This document shows, one piece after another, positions 6,277 to 12,895 of a stretch of DNA of 17,058 bases. The DNA is from Irpex lacteus (taxonomy: Eukaryota > Basidiomycota > Agaricomycetes > Polyporales > Irpicaceae): the NCBI GenBank assembly GCA_001986395.2, contig MQVO02000182.1:1-17058 (forward strand). The letters are read 5' to 3'. Positions within the stretch are counted from its first letter, which is position 1, and each line of letters begins with the position of its first letter. Made by a program: the position numbers and the translations under genes. The notes beneath the pieces are model-generated. The model had not been told where the DNA came from. It searched no databases and saw only the letters and a program-made list of their open reading frames with translations.

Positions 6277-6380
6277 TTTGTTGGACTAGTTGGTCTAGAA
6301 CTAGCAGTAAGTTTAACTCAAGCTTAGTATTCTGTGTGCTAACATAAAGCTACCTAAAGGATGCTATTGAACTTAACTAA
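6277..6380 (+). pseudogene. atp6: atp6 3'-end fragment
   Basis: ATP synthase subunit a (Fo proton channel). The frame begins FVGLVGLELAVSLTQA, the last transmembrane helix with the conserved G-L-E-x-A-V motif and the Gln close after it. A TAG and a frameshift follow, then VFCVLT, a TAA, and SYLKDAIELN-stop, which is the usual ATP6 carboxyl end. Everything upstream, including the essential helix-4 Arg, is missing; the fragment is cut exactly at an A-type hairpin. Identity is secure; it is a relic. Confidence 0.82.
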
Positions 6381-6571
6381 ATAAAGAATAAAATTATTCT
6401 TTGTGGGGAGCCAAAATAAAAATAAAGAGAAGAGTTTAGTTAGAGGATATAAATTAATCAAGAGTAGAACATATTACATTACATTAGCCACATTTACCAG
6501 TTAGAGTCTGTTTGCCAGTCCCACCCCAAAAAAAGTAGCAAAAACTAAAAATAAATTAAATTTGGGGGGAA

Positions 6572-6826
6572 GGGTTAAACAAAGCAGAAAAAGATTTATT
6601 ATTAAATAATATTAAAAAGGCTGTTAATTAAACTGTTTCTGTATGGGTATACAAAAGTGTTAACAATAAATTTATATTGCTAAATGATAATAAACCTACT
6701 TTTAGTTCTAAATTAGAAGCAACTAAAGAATTAAAAATGAGTGCTAAAACAATTAGCAGGTATTTAGATACTCATAAAGAGTATAAAGGATTATATTTTT
6801 ATAGTGTTGCTTTAGAGATTAATTAA
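6572..6826 (+). pseudogene. C-terminal tail of an intron homing endonuclease (NUMOD1-like)
   Basis: The frame reads KDLLLNNIKKAVN, a TAA at 6629, then VYKSVNNKFILLNDNKPTFS and SKLEATKELKMSAKTISRYL-DTHKEYKGLYFYS. This is the helix-turn-helix NUMOD1-like tail seen on many GIY-YIG and LAGLIDADG intron proteins (S-K-x-E-A...L-x-x-S...I-x-R-Y-L-D-T...Y-K-G..F-Y-S). The nuclease domain is absent. It is followed about 60 bases later by a group I core, so it is the 3' end of an ORF within a group I intron. Codons are AT-rich like cox2. Confidence 0.68.
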
Positions 6827-6889
6827 AAGGTAAGATTTAGGGTAAGGTGTGAGAAACTTTACTTGGCCTCTAGCAAAAGGAAACCTATT

Positions 6890-7080
6890 GCTAAAAACTA
6901 TCAAATTGTCGGGAACACCTTAAAGCTATTTTAACTAAATGTGTTAGGTAACTAATTCATGGCTCAGGTAATGACTCGAGGTATGGTAAAATCGAAATAG
7001 AGGCACGTAAGGAAATAGATGAAGGTGGTGAAGGTGGGGAAGGTGGGGACCAAGGTTCCACTATCGTTCCACAAAGGTTA
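6890..7080 (+). ncRNA. group I intron catalytic core remnant (P/Q/R/S region)
   Basis: TCAAATTGTCGGGAACACCT at 6901-6920 resembles the conserved P/Q region, followed by AAAGCTATTTTAACT, GGCTCAGGTAATGACT (6961-6976) and GGTATGGTAAAATCG, a layout I recognise from fungal mitochondrial group IB introns. The endonuclease tail upstream lies where such introns carry ORFs. Exon sequence on either side is not recognised. A purine-rich stretch with GGTGGTGAAGGTGGGGAAGG follows at 7024-7045. Confidence 0.6.
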
Positions 7081-7564
7081 CTAACCAAAAGAAATTAATT
7101 ATAATTAAAGAAGAAAGAATAGAGTGTCTGAATTGGATATACTCTATGAGCTTACCAGGCTCTTATGCTTTCCATTACATTAACTCGCATCAGGGGATTT
7201 AGGAAATATTAAAATAATATAAAATTGAAATCTTAAAAGAAGCACTATTATTAATTGAGATACAAAATAATAAAATAATTATTTTAGTGTAGTATATTAA
7301 CATTCATAAATATTGTATCTTATTTATAAAACACTTAATTATCAGGACCTGAGAAAAAAATAAAACGTATGTATATTATTTCTTAAGTGGATTGTTAAAT
7401 GATAATTAACTATTTTTAAGTATATACCTTTTTATTAAAAAAAGGAAAGAAGCTAAGTATAAAAATTTTAATTATCTAAGTACATTAATACTATCTTTAT
7501 TTATGTATAAAAATAAAAATTTTATATATAGATTTTTAGTAGTATATTTAATTTCATAAATATT
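7081..7564. other. AT-rich spacer and ORF leader
   Basis: No gene is seen. GAGCTTACCAGGCTC (7148-7162) can form a small hairpin, possibly the intron P9 region. A block at 7285-7317 (TAGTGTAGTATATTAA then CATAAATATT) is repeated in similar form at 7537-7565, directly before the ATG of the following ORF; it may be a duplicated leader or promoter. Confidence 0.4.
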
Positions 7565-7897
7565 ATGCAAAAATTAAATAAAATCCAAAAATTAAATCAA
7601 ATCAGTATTTTATCTAGGCTAATTATTGGGGTAAAAAAAGGGTATTCAACTCCAACACTACCTGATAATTTAATTAAATTAAATTCTACATTTTTCATAA
7701 GAACATTAAGATTTTTAGGTGGAACTAGTTTCTTATTATTACTATCAAACAGTTATATAAATAATCCTATTTACATTTTATATATAGCTTTATTTTTTGC
7801 CTTTATTTTTACTTGTTATCAATATTATTTAAGTTTTAACAGAATTAAACATATTATTAAAGTGCTTAAATCTGAGGAGCTAGATATAAAAAAATAA
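7565..7897 (+). CDS. hypothetical membrane protein, 110 residues
   Basis: An intact ATG-to-TAA frame with no frameshift, AT-rich codons like cox2 and no family I can name with certainty. Residues 1-48 are basic (pI clearly high) and include GVKKGYSTPTLPDNLIKL. Residues 49-62 (RFLGGTSFLLLLSN) and 69-90 (IYILYIALFFAFIFTCYQYY) are two likely membrane helices, followed by a charged C-terminus ending DIKK. I have an impression that small proteins with a 'GxxTPTLP' stretch and two helices recur as hypothetical ORFs in agaricomycete mitochondrial genomes, but I cannot verify this. ATG is preceded by a leader sequence that is duplicated 250 bases upstream. It is one of only two clearly intact protein genes here, which suggests selection. 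Confidence 0.7.
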   Translation: MQKLNKIQKLNQISILSRLIIGVKKGYSTPTLPDNLIKLNSTFFIRTLRFLGGTSFLLLLSNSYINNPIYILYIALFFAFIFTCYQYYLSFNRIKHIIKVLKSEELDIKK

Positions 7898-8046
7898 TAA
7901 AAAATAGACCCCAAATGGAATGGTGCCAGTACAACCATAGTATTGTTAATCATTTATTTATAAAAAAAAAATAATTTTAAAGAAAAGATAATTAAATATA
8001 TAAGTTATATTCTTTGTTAGTTCAGATATTAAATTTATATATAGTT

Positions 8047-8062
8047 ACCCTCGGACGAGGGT
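8047..8062. terminator. small GC-rich hairpin after the 110-residue ORF
   Basis: ACCCTCG and CGAGGGT form a 7-bp stem with a 2-nt loop, followed by a T-rich stretch. It may be an RNA-processing or stability hairpin; the role is a guess. Confidence 0.35.
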
Positions 8063-8077
8063 TTATTTATTTTTAAT

Positions 8078-8512
8078 TTGGGAGGATCATTAATGTATTT
8101 TTATTTACTCCTACCATTCCTCAACAAAAAAACTAGGCTCTAATTAAAATTTAATTTAATTAAATTTTAATAATACCGGGATAATTAATTAGTTTTTTAG
8201 GGTTATGGTTAAATTGATTATTTACACTATTCTAATTGTAAATTCAAGTTATTCCTCTTCTGAACACGGAGCTGAGGGTAACATGTTTCAAACTCTTACT
8301 TAACTAATAATAATAAAACAGGAACCCTTTTCCTAGGCTCATACATCACAGAGTAAGGTAAAGATCTAAATCATTTTAACTTAAGCCTTAATACAAGCAT
8401 AACAGGATCATCTGCAACACCTATTATAAATAATTGTAATCAAATTCAAAGTATTGGTTTAGCTCTATACACATCAAGCTATGTTACTTGTTATCGTTTC
8501 AATAGTGCTTAA
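8078..8512 (+). pseudogene. nad6: nad6-like remnant interrupted by a composite hairpin
   Basis: Probable NADH dehydrogenase subunit 6 C-terminal half. The frame starts LGGSLMYFYLLLPFLN, is interrupted by the 73-nt element at 8126-8198, and resumes in phase after its removal with VMVKLIIYTILIV and SSYSSSEHGAEGNMFQTLT. After a TAA it continues in another phase with GTLFLGSYITE, a TAA, and ends with NQIQSIGLALYTSSYVTCYR. The IQSIGLALYT motif fits the region of ND6 just before its last helix; the earlier part is less distinctive. Stops and a frameshift show it is not functional as read. Confidence 0.45.
8126..8198. repeat. composite A-type hairpin carrying a family D repeat
   Basis: Outer arms AAAAACTAGG and TTAGTTTTTT belong to family A. 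Between them sits the AT-rich palindrome found at 2752-2784, followed by CCGGGATAATTAATTAG. It looks like one mobile repeat inserted into another. Removing 73 nt joins the flanking nad6-like frames. Confidence 0.75.
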
Positions 8513-8576
8513 ACTAGAACATTCTATCATAAGCTGAAAAGTAAATGATTTTAAGATAAAGCCCTTTTTCTAAACT

Positions 8577-8642
8577 CCAAAAAAACTAATTATTTCTGTC
8601 CACAATCCAATCCACTTTGTGGGCTGGGTCCTAGTTTTTTTT
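8577..8642. repeat. A-type hairpin carrying a GC-rich insert
   Basis: Arms CCAAAAAAACTAATTATTTCT and CCTAGTTTTTTTT match family A (compare 12664-12705), but the centre holds about 33 nt beginning GTCCACAATCCAATCCAC. That insert is a variant, in inverse orientation, of the GC-rich repeat near 12293-12335. Confidence 0.75.
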
Positions 8643-8647
8643 AGTAG

Positions 8648-8989
8648 AATACTTTAAAAAAAGCAGGAAGCTCTTTAGGTTATACTAAATTTTAAATAGA
8701 CTATAGCTAAGATGAAAGAAGCCTATTATACTAAAGTTCATACTTTATCTGAAGAGGGTAGAGCTAAAATTAGTGAGAGTAACCATAATCGTTCCGAAGA
8801 ATTAAAGGAAAAAGATAGGGCTCGTATGCTTAAGTATAGTCTTGCTAAGGCACACTCTATCCTTTTTTTTTTAATAAAAAAAAAGGGAAGTCACAAATGT
8901 TTTCACAAACGAATAGACTATCTACCCTAGTAAGACAAGCTGCCACAGATATTGGTGTTTATCATGTTTCAGTAAAAAAAATTTATTAA
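8648..8989 (+). pseudogene. GIY-YIG homing endonuclease remnant with NUMOD3/NUMOD1 tail
   Basis: It begins YNTLKKAGSSLGY-like (8648-8686: NTLKKAGSSLGYTKF), the conserved end of the GIY-YIG domain. The frame then shifts to MKEAYYTKVHTLSEEGRAKI-SESNHNRSEELKEKDRARML (from 8712), a NUMOD3-type DNA-binding repeat. It is interrupted at 8861 by a 26-nt B-type hairpin. Exact removal of 8861-8886 restores one frame into KSQMFSQTNRLSTLVRQAAT-DIGVYHVSVKKIY-stop, a NUMOD1-like helix-turn-helix. The nuclease motifs GIY and YIG are absent. It starts directly behind the A-type hairpin at 8577-8642. Homing endonucleases of this type spread group I introns; here only the DNA-binding half remains. Confidence 0.68.
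8861..8886. repeat. B-type hairpin inserted in an endonuclease remnant
   Basis: CC-T10-AAT-A9-GG, 26 nt. The upstream codon phase (AAG GCA CAC TCT AT) and the downstream phase (AAG TCA CAA ATG) differ by exactly the length of this element modulo 3. Confidence 0.85.
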
Positions 8990-9176
8990 AGCAATCCATA
9001 GTGTAAGCTATGTAAGCAAATAATATACACGGAAAAGGAATATATTTTGCTTACAAGCTTATTTATATCTATGTATTAAATAAAAAAGAATATCTTAGAT
9101 TTGTGCTAAACGTTAGAGCCGGGAGGAGGACGCTCACGTCCTCAAAAATTTATTTATTTATTTAAATTAGAGTTGA
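8990..9176. other. spacer with a GC cluster
   Basis: GAGGACGCTCACGTCCTC near 9126-9143 forms a 6-bp GC-rich hairpin within an otherwise AT-rich spacer. No gene is seen. Confidence 0.5.
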
Positions 9177-9249
9177 GTATCTTTAGCTTAATTGGTAGTA
9201 GTATATGTTTACGAAACATATTATATTGGTTCGAGTCCAATAAGATACT
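9177..9249 (+). tRNA. trnR: tRNA-Arg (ACG)
   Basis: Acceptor GTATCTT/AAGATAC, anticodon stem TATGT/ACATA with loop TTACGAA (anticodon ACG), T arm ATTGG-TTCGAGT-CCAAT. The D arm (GCTTAATTGGTAGTAGT) is slightly irregular. It reads CGN codons, which are used heavily in the cob, LAGLIDADG and nad5 copy 1 fragments but not in cox2, where Arg is AGA. Confidence 0.9.
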
Positions 9250-9288
9250 AATAAATTTCTTAATCCATTATCTCTTTATTTTTATTAA

Positions 9289-9414
9289 GCCTATAAGGAT
9301 TCTGTACCTAAACCTAACACTACTACAGATACCTCTAATCCAGCTGCGACAGAATCTACTAGTCCTAGTGCTGATAAATCAGCTAAACCTACAACTGATT
9401 CAACAAATGAATAA
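9289..9414 (+). pseudogene. Ser/Thr/Pro-rich coding fragment
   Basis: One frame reads AYKDSVPKPNTTTDTSNPAA, then TESTSPSADKSAKPTTDSTN and E-stop. Balanced codons and a low-complexity Thr/Ser/Pro composition suggest the C-terminal tail of a lost protein. It resembles in style, but not in alignable sequence, the Ser/Pro-rich stretch at about 16130-16185. No function can be assigned. Confidence 0.4.
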
Positions 9415-9454
9415 ATAAAATAAAAAGTTATAAAAAAGTATACACAATAAAATA

Positions 9455-9500
9455 ATAAAAAAACGCTAAGAATTATTTCTAATTCCTAGTGTATTTTTAT
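9455..9500. repeat. diverged A-type hairpin
   Basis: ATAAAAAAACGCTAAG with CCTAGTGTATTTTTAT around AATTATTTCTAATT. Both arms carry matching substitutions relative to the consensus (CGCT opposite AGTG), so pairing is kept. It marks the 5' limit of nad5 copy 2. Confidence 0.75.
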
Positions 9501-10196
9501 TGGTATGATTAGTTATATTATGATTAGCTGGGTTTACTACATATATAAGTGGTTTAATAGCAGTAGTATTTAATGATATAAAAAGAGTAATAGCTTTATC
9601 TATTATCTCTCAATTAAGCATGATGATGTTAGCTATAAGGGTAAGTGCATATGTTTTAGTAATCTCTCTTCTTCCAAAAAAACTAGTTAGAATTATTTAT
9701 AATTACTAGTGTTTTTGGGGTATTGTCATGCTTTCTTTAAAGCATTTTTATTTCTGTCAGCTGGTTATATATGTCAGAAACTCAATATATGCGTAAATTT
9801 GGAGTATTAATAGAATATTTATCAATTAGTAATACTACTATGTTAATAGCCTTTAATCCCTTTGCCTGGTCTAAGAGGTTACTATAGTTCAGATAATTAT
9901 AATCATTATATGGAATTTGTACTGTATGTGGATATATATGTCTTATATTACTACAGCATCAGCTACATTCACAGCAATATATTCATTAAGAGTATAATAT
10001 TTAACATTATATAATAATCCACGTGGGAATAAATGTCTATATGGACATAAACATTAAAGTACTAATATGACAATACCTTTGTCTATTTTAACTATATTTA
10101 GTATATTATTAGGTTATGATAGAGATAATGTTGTATTTAATTTAACTATGGGGTTCCCACATACTAATTCCTTTATTGAAACTGAATATACTTTAC
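9501..10196 (+). pseudogene. nad5: nad5 copy 2, AT-rich, frameshifted, with inserted hairpin
   Basis: NADH dehydrogenase subunit 5 of complex I. The frame shows VWLVILWLAGFTTYISGLIA (two UGA as Trp), then FNDIKRVIALSIISQLSMMM, the diagnostic ND5 stretch. It is interrupted by a 47-nt A-type hairpin (9674-9720) and resumes in phase with CHAFFKAFLFLSAG, SETQYMRKFGVLIEYLSISN (after a shift), YITTASATFTAIYSLRV, a TAA, YLTLYNNPRGN, and MTIPLSILTIFSILLGY through GFPHTNSFIETEYTLP. The segment ends in a B-type hairpin at 10197. Several frameshifts and stops besides the hairpin make it non-functional as read. Leu is mostly TTA and Arg AGA, as in cox2 and unlike nad5 copy 1 at 941-1343, which covers the same part of the protein. 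Confidence 0.88.
9674..9720. repeat. A-type hairpin inserted in nad5 copy 2
   Basis: CCAAAAAAACTAGTTAG with CTAGTGTTTTTGGGG, 47 nt. The codon phase before it (GTA ATC TCT CTT CTT) and after it (TAT TGT CAT GCT) agrees only when exactly 47 nt are removed, giving ND5-like VISLLYCHAFFKAF. Confidence 0.92.
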
Positions 10197-10215
10197 CCCT
10201 TTTTTAATAAAAAGG
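10197..10215. repeat. short B-type hairpin at the nad5 copy 2 boundary
   Basis: CCTTTTTT-AAT-AAAAAGG-type stem, at the point where ND5 similarity ends. Confidence 0.6.
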
Positions 10216-10631
10216 AAATAAAGGGAGGCTAGTGTATGAAAGTGGGTTAGGGTTTACATTAGAATAAGACGGTTTCCGTGGCCCAAACCACTAAGAATCA
10301 ACAGGTGCGAACTTGCTATCCTTCCAATAAAATTTTATTCTTATCTAGTGTCTGTCTAGATAGAATACCTTATGCTTAAGAACTCCCCTCGCACGTACTT
10401 GATGTAGTTCAACTCTGTAAGTTTCTTCGATTTGTTCACCTTCAATTTAACCTCTGATTTAGCTTCACTATTAACTTCCCCTCAGTTTTAACTTCTTCTC
10501 TAGGATGAACAATCACATCAGATTTAGTAGATTGAGTCTCATTAACTTTAGATTCTTATGTAGCCAAAAAAGGGGGTTCTAAAATTTTAATAAATAAAAA
10601 GAAAATTAGTAACACATTAAATTATTTATCG

Positions 10632-10648
10632 CCCACCACGGTGGTGGG
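10632..10648. repeat. GC-rich palindrome
   Basis: CCCACCAC-G-GTGGTGGG, a perfect 8-bp stem of the GC-cluster type, within the unidentified minus-strand gene region. Confidence 0.85.
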
Positions 10649-10873
10649 GTTTATTAAGGCTATTAATTTCAATAGCTTTATCTTAATACTTATTTTCTGT
10701 TGTTACGTATATCATTTAACTGTTTTAAAGAGCTAAATATTTTAGATTTAATCTCTTTACTATTATTCTGGCACATGGATTCGTTACGTTTTATTTGCTG
10801 TTTCCTTGTTTTAGCATCCTCATTACTAATCACACCGTTTTTTTTTCAAATAAATCCACAATATCATTCTCTA

Positions 10874-10903
10874 CTTCCCTTTTTTTTATAAAAAAAAAGG
10901 AAG
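10874..10903. repeat. B-type hairpin with extended CTTCC/GGAAG ends
   Basis: CTTCCC-T8-AT-A9-GGAAG. It interrupts the minus-strand hydrophilic gene between KELDA and VENDIV. Confidence 0.85.
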
Positions 10904-11109
10904 GCATCAAGTTCTTTTCCATTACTTTGTAAGCAGGCTTCTTCGTAACGCATTTGTTTTATTTTTCTGCTAAAGTCAGTAACCGCAAAAATCCAATCAG
11001 TCCGGCGGTCCGGCTGCTCTTATATAAATTAAGTATAGATTTTAAATAAACTATTTCATTTAACCCTTTATCTGTAAGATGTTGTTTATTATTAAAAATT
11101 TCTATACAT

Positions 11110-11157
11110 CCCCAAAAAACTAGGAATTAGAATTAATTCTAACTAGTTTTTTTGGGG
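11110..11157. repeat. A-type hairpin element, 48 nt
   Basis: Identical over 48 nt to the copy at 3680-3727, suggesting recent duplication. Confidence 0.95.
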
Positions 11158-11188
11158 GGAGCTCAGAATCTAAAATCAATTGATTTAG

Positions 11189-11529
11189 CACTTCGTAAAG
11201 GGGAGTAAAGGCTTACAAATAGGATCAGCTAATAGTAAATCTCCTACTTCACTAGCTGTTACAGTATTTATTGCACTAGGTGTTGGTTGGGTACTAGTTA
11301 GTTGAAACAATGTATTTCATAATATACCTACACCTATAGCTGTTCAGCGACTCAACCCAAAAAACTAGGGTCGCTTTACCGGATGAATTAATTCTAACTA
11401 GTTTTTTGGGGTAATAAATTGAATAACTGTCCTAAAAAGATAGAAGGTGCTATTGAAGAAACAGATGAATTGTTCTTTGGGTGTCACATTTTAACTGTTC
11501 TTATCTTTCTTTACTCTACTTTACGCTAA
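11189..11529 (+). CDS. small membrane ORF interrupted only by a hairpin
   Basis: After a TAG at 11186 one frame runs KGLQIGSANSKSPTSLAVTV then FIALGVGWVLVSWNNVFHNI and PTPIAVQRL, with UGA as Trp in VSW. It meets the 56-nt A-type element at 11356-11411. When exactly that element is removed the frame continues without any stop: NNKLNNCPKKIEGAIEETDE, LFFGCHILTVLIFLYSTLR, TAA at 11527-11529. The joined frame has about 95 codons and two hydrophobic segments. No ATG is present near the 5' end, so the true start may be upstream in another phase or a non-AUG codon may be used. I do not recognise the family. It lies between an A-type hairpin and the trnL-trnM-trnE cluster. Confidence 0.5.
11356..11411. 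repeat. A-type hairpin with an internal 9-nt-longer, GC-richer arm
   Basis: CCCAAAAAACTAG, then GGTCGCTTTACCGGATG, then AATTAATTCTAACTAGTTTTTTGGGG; 56 nt in total. It sits inside the small membrane ORF, and its exact removal keeps the frame open. Confidence 0.88.
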
Positions 11530-11663
11530 TCCTCCAAAATAAACAAGATGATTGTGGATTTAAGAATAAAGCCGGGTATTAATAAAAGAATAGAATTAAA
11601 AAGAGTCTTATAATTAAATAAAATAAAATATTATAATTAGATTATTAGATTTTGCCCTTCCCT

Positions 11664-11689
11664 CCCTTTTTTTTTAATTAAAAAAAAGG
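11664..11689. repeat. B-type hairpin just upstream of trnL
   Basis: CCC-T9-AATT-A8-GG-type stem ending three bases before trnL; it could affect processing of the tRNA precursor. Confidence 0.8.
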
Positions 11690-11691
11690 AA

Positions 11692-11774
11692 ACGAACATG
11701 TTGAAATTGGTAAACAATCTTCTCTTAAGTAGAAGTGGGAATATCCCTTAAGAGTTCAAGTCTCTTTGTTCGTA
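11692..11774 (+). tRNA. trnL: tRNA-Leu (UAA)
   Basis: Acceptor ACGAACA/TGTTCGT, anticodon stem CTTCT/AGAAG with loop CTTAAGT (anticodon UAA), a long variable arm (GGGAATATCCC), T arm AAGAG-TTCAAGT-CTCTT, discriminator A. It reads TTA and TTG, the dominant Leu codons of cox2. Confidence 0.93.
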
Positions 11775-11815
11775 AAACAAAAATAAAATCTTAATAATAA
11801 GATAGTGTCCATACA

Positions 11816-11887
11816 TGCGGTATAGTGTAAAGGTTGGCACAATAGCCTCATGAGCTGTTAGAGCAGGTTCAATTCCTGATGCCGCAA
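11816..11887 (+). tRNA. trnM: tRNA-Met (CAU)
   Basis: Acceptor TGCGGTA/TGCCGCA, anticodon stem ATAGC/GCTGT with loop CTCATGA (anticodon CAU), T arm GCAGG-TTCAATT-CCTGA with one G-A mismatch at its base. Initiator or elongator cannot be decided here; a CAU anticodon modified to read Ile is also possible in principle. Confidence 0.87.
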
Positions 11888-11907
11888 TAGAAATAAAATA
11901 AAGACCG

Positions 11908-11978
11908 GGTCTTTTTGTATAAAGGCAGTACAGCTACCCTTCACGTAGCAAGTATCAGTTCGATTCTGATAAAGACTA
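11908..11978 (+). tRNA. trnE: tRNA-Glu (UUC) with C33
   Basis: Acceptor GGTCTTT/AAAGACT, D stem GTAT/GTAC, anticodon stem GCTAC/GTAGC with loop CCTTCAC, T arm ATCAG-TTCGATT-CTGAT. The anticodon is UUC, but position 33, almost always U, is C here. Confidence 0.87.
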
Positions 11979-12523
11979 TATTCTTAATTTCTTTATGCCT
12001 TTTTATTTTTATAATAATAAAAAAAAGGAGAAAAAGAATAAAGGAAAGTTAGATTTAACTTTCTTTTCCAGAGCTAACGTTGCACTGCCCTCTATAAATA
12101 AAAAAAGGGGGCATGTATTATTTTCTTATAAATTTTTATAAGTAATAATATATTTTGGTCTTTTTCTTTTTAATAATTTAATTTAATTTAATTTAATTTA
12201 ATTAAAAAAAAAGGGAAGAAATAAAATCAAAAAAAGAATATATATTTAATAAATTTGCCCACCCCTCCTTGCCGCCCACGCCAGCCCAGCCCACCCCAGC
12301 CCACTTTGTGGATTGTGGATTGTGGATTGTGGAATGTGGGGCCCTTATAAATCAAGTGGGGCCCACAGGGTGGGGGGATAGCTATATTATTATATATATT
12401 TTATTTTATCATAATCTTTCACTGTCTATTTTATACTCAGAATAGTATTTATACTATATAACACCTTAGGTTTAGCAGTGGTTTATTTAGTTTTACTAAA
12501 TAATATTTTTCAGCAGTACATCC
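11979..12523. other. spacer rich in repeats, with a GC-rich block
   Basis: TTTAA tandem repeats lie at about 12174-12203. A GC-rich block at 12258-12377 contains GCCCAGCCCACC-type runs, three to four GGATTGT units (12310-12332) and complementary TGGGGCCC/GGGGCCCA stretches. At 12430-12530 a frame reads FTVYFILRIVFILYNTLGLA-VVYLVLLNN, hydrophobic and perhaps a membrane-protein fragment, but not assignable. Confidence 0.5.
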
Positions 12524-12524
12524 T

Positions 12525-12578
12525 CTATCCTCCCCCCTCTATCCTTTTTTTATATAAAAAAAAGGGGAGGAGGGAGGG
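12525..12578. repeat. large B-type hairpin
   Basis: The pyrimidine arm TATCCTCCCCCCTCTATCC-T7 faces the purine arm A8-GGGGAGGAGGGAGGG around TATAT. It is longer and more C/G-rich than other B copies. Confidence 0.7.
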
Positions 12579-12663
12579 TGAAACAAAACTGTACTTTAAT
12601 ACTTTATGTTTAATAAATTATAAAGTATGAGCTGAGAGTATAAATTTATTACTTTAATCCAAT

Positions 12664-12705
12664 CCCAAAAAAACTAATTATTTCTAATTCCTAGTTTTTT
12701 TGGGG
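12664..12705. repeat. A-type hairpin upstream of cox2
   Basis: CCCAAAAAAACTA with CTAGTTTTTTTGGGG around ATTATTTCTAATTC. It lies about 190 bases before the cox2 start. Confidence 0.92.
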
Positions 12706-12895
12706 TTATATTTTTTTATAATTTATTTTTTATTTCTAATACTTACCCTCTTTATTTTTATTACATAAGAAGAAAATAAATAATCTTATTTTCTTATCTA
12801 TAAACAAAGGACAAAAACTAAAAAAATAATTTAATCTTAATATAAATTGGTATTAGTAATATATTACCTAAGGTATACACAAATTTTAAATAAAA

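Larger units (their letters stand above)
10356..10977 (-). pseudogene. unidentified hydrophilic protein gene, broken
   Basis: On the minus strand, from 10977: DFSRKIKQMRYEEACLQSNG then KELDA, a B-type hairpin (10903-10874), VENDIVDLFEKK, a shift, NGVISNEDAKTRKQQIKRNE, then SKEIKSKIFSSLKQLNDIRN and a TAA at 10692-10690. After about 140 bases containing a GC palindrome, a second part reads ETQSTKSDVIVHPREEVKTE, a shift, GEVNSEAKSEVKLKVNKSKK and LTELNYIKYVRGEFLSIRYS, ending in TAG at 10358-10356. The protein is rich in Lys and Glu and probably helical or coiled-coil. I do not recognise the family. Whether both parts belong to one gene is inferred only from strand, order and style. Confidence 0.45.

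Noticed and set aside
9173..9418. Plus-strand ORF of 81 codons
   Set aside because: It runs through trnR, and its 3' half is out of frame with the better Ser/Thr/Pro-rich reading.
10261..10330. Possible large-subunit rRNA fragment
   Set aside because: Only short strings such as TTCGCACCTG suggest it; no consistent rRNA core sequence was found.
10700..10891. Plus-strand ORF of 63 codons
   Set aside because: It is antisense to the Lys/Glu-rich minus-strand gene and ends in a B hairpin.
11664..11689. B hairpins as transcription terminators
   Set aside because: Bacterial-type termination is not known for fungal mitochondrial RNA polymerase, and copies lie inside coding remnants and in both contexts.
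12174..12203. CRISPR-like or regulatory array
   Set aside because: The TTTAA units are simple tandem repeats without spacers.
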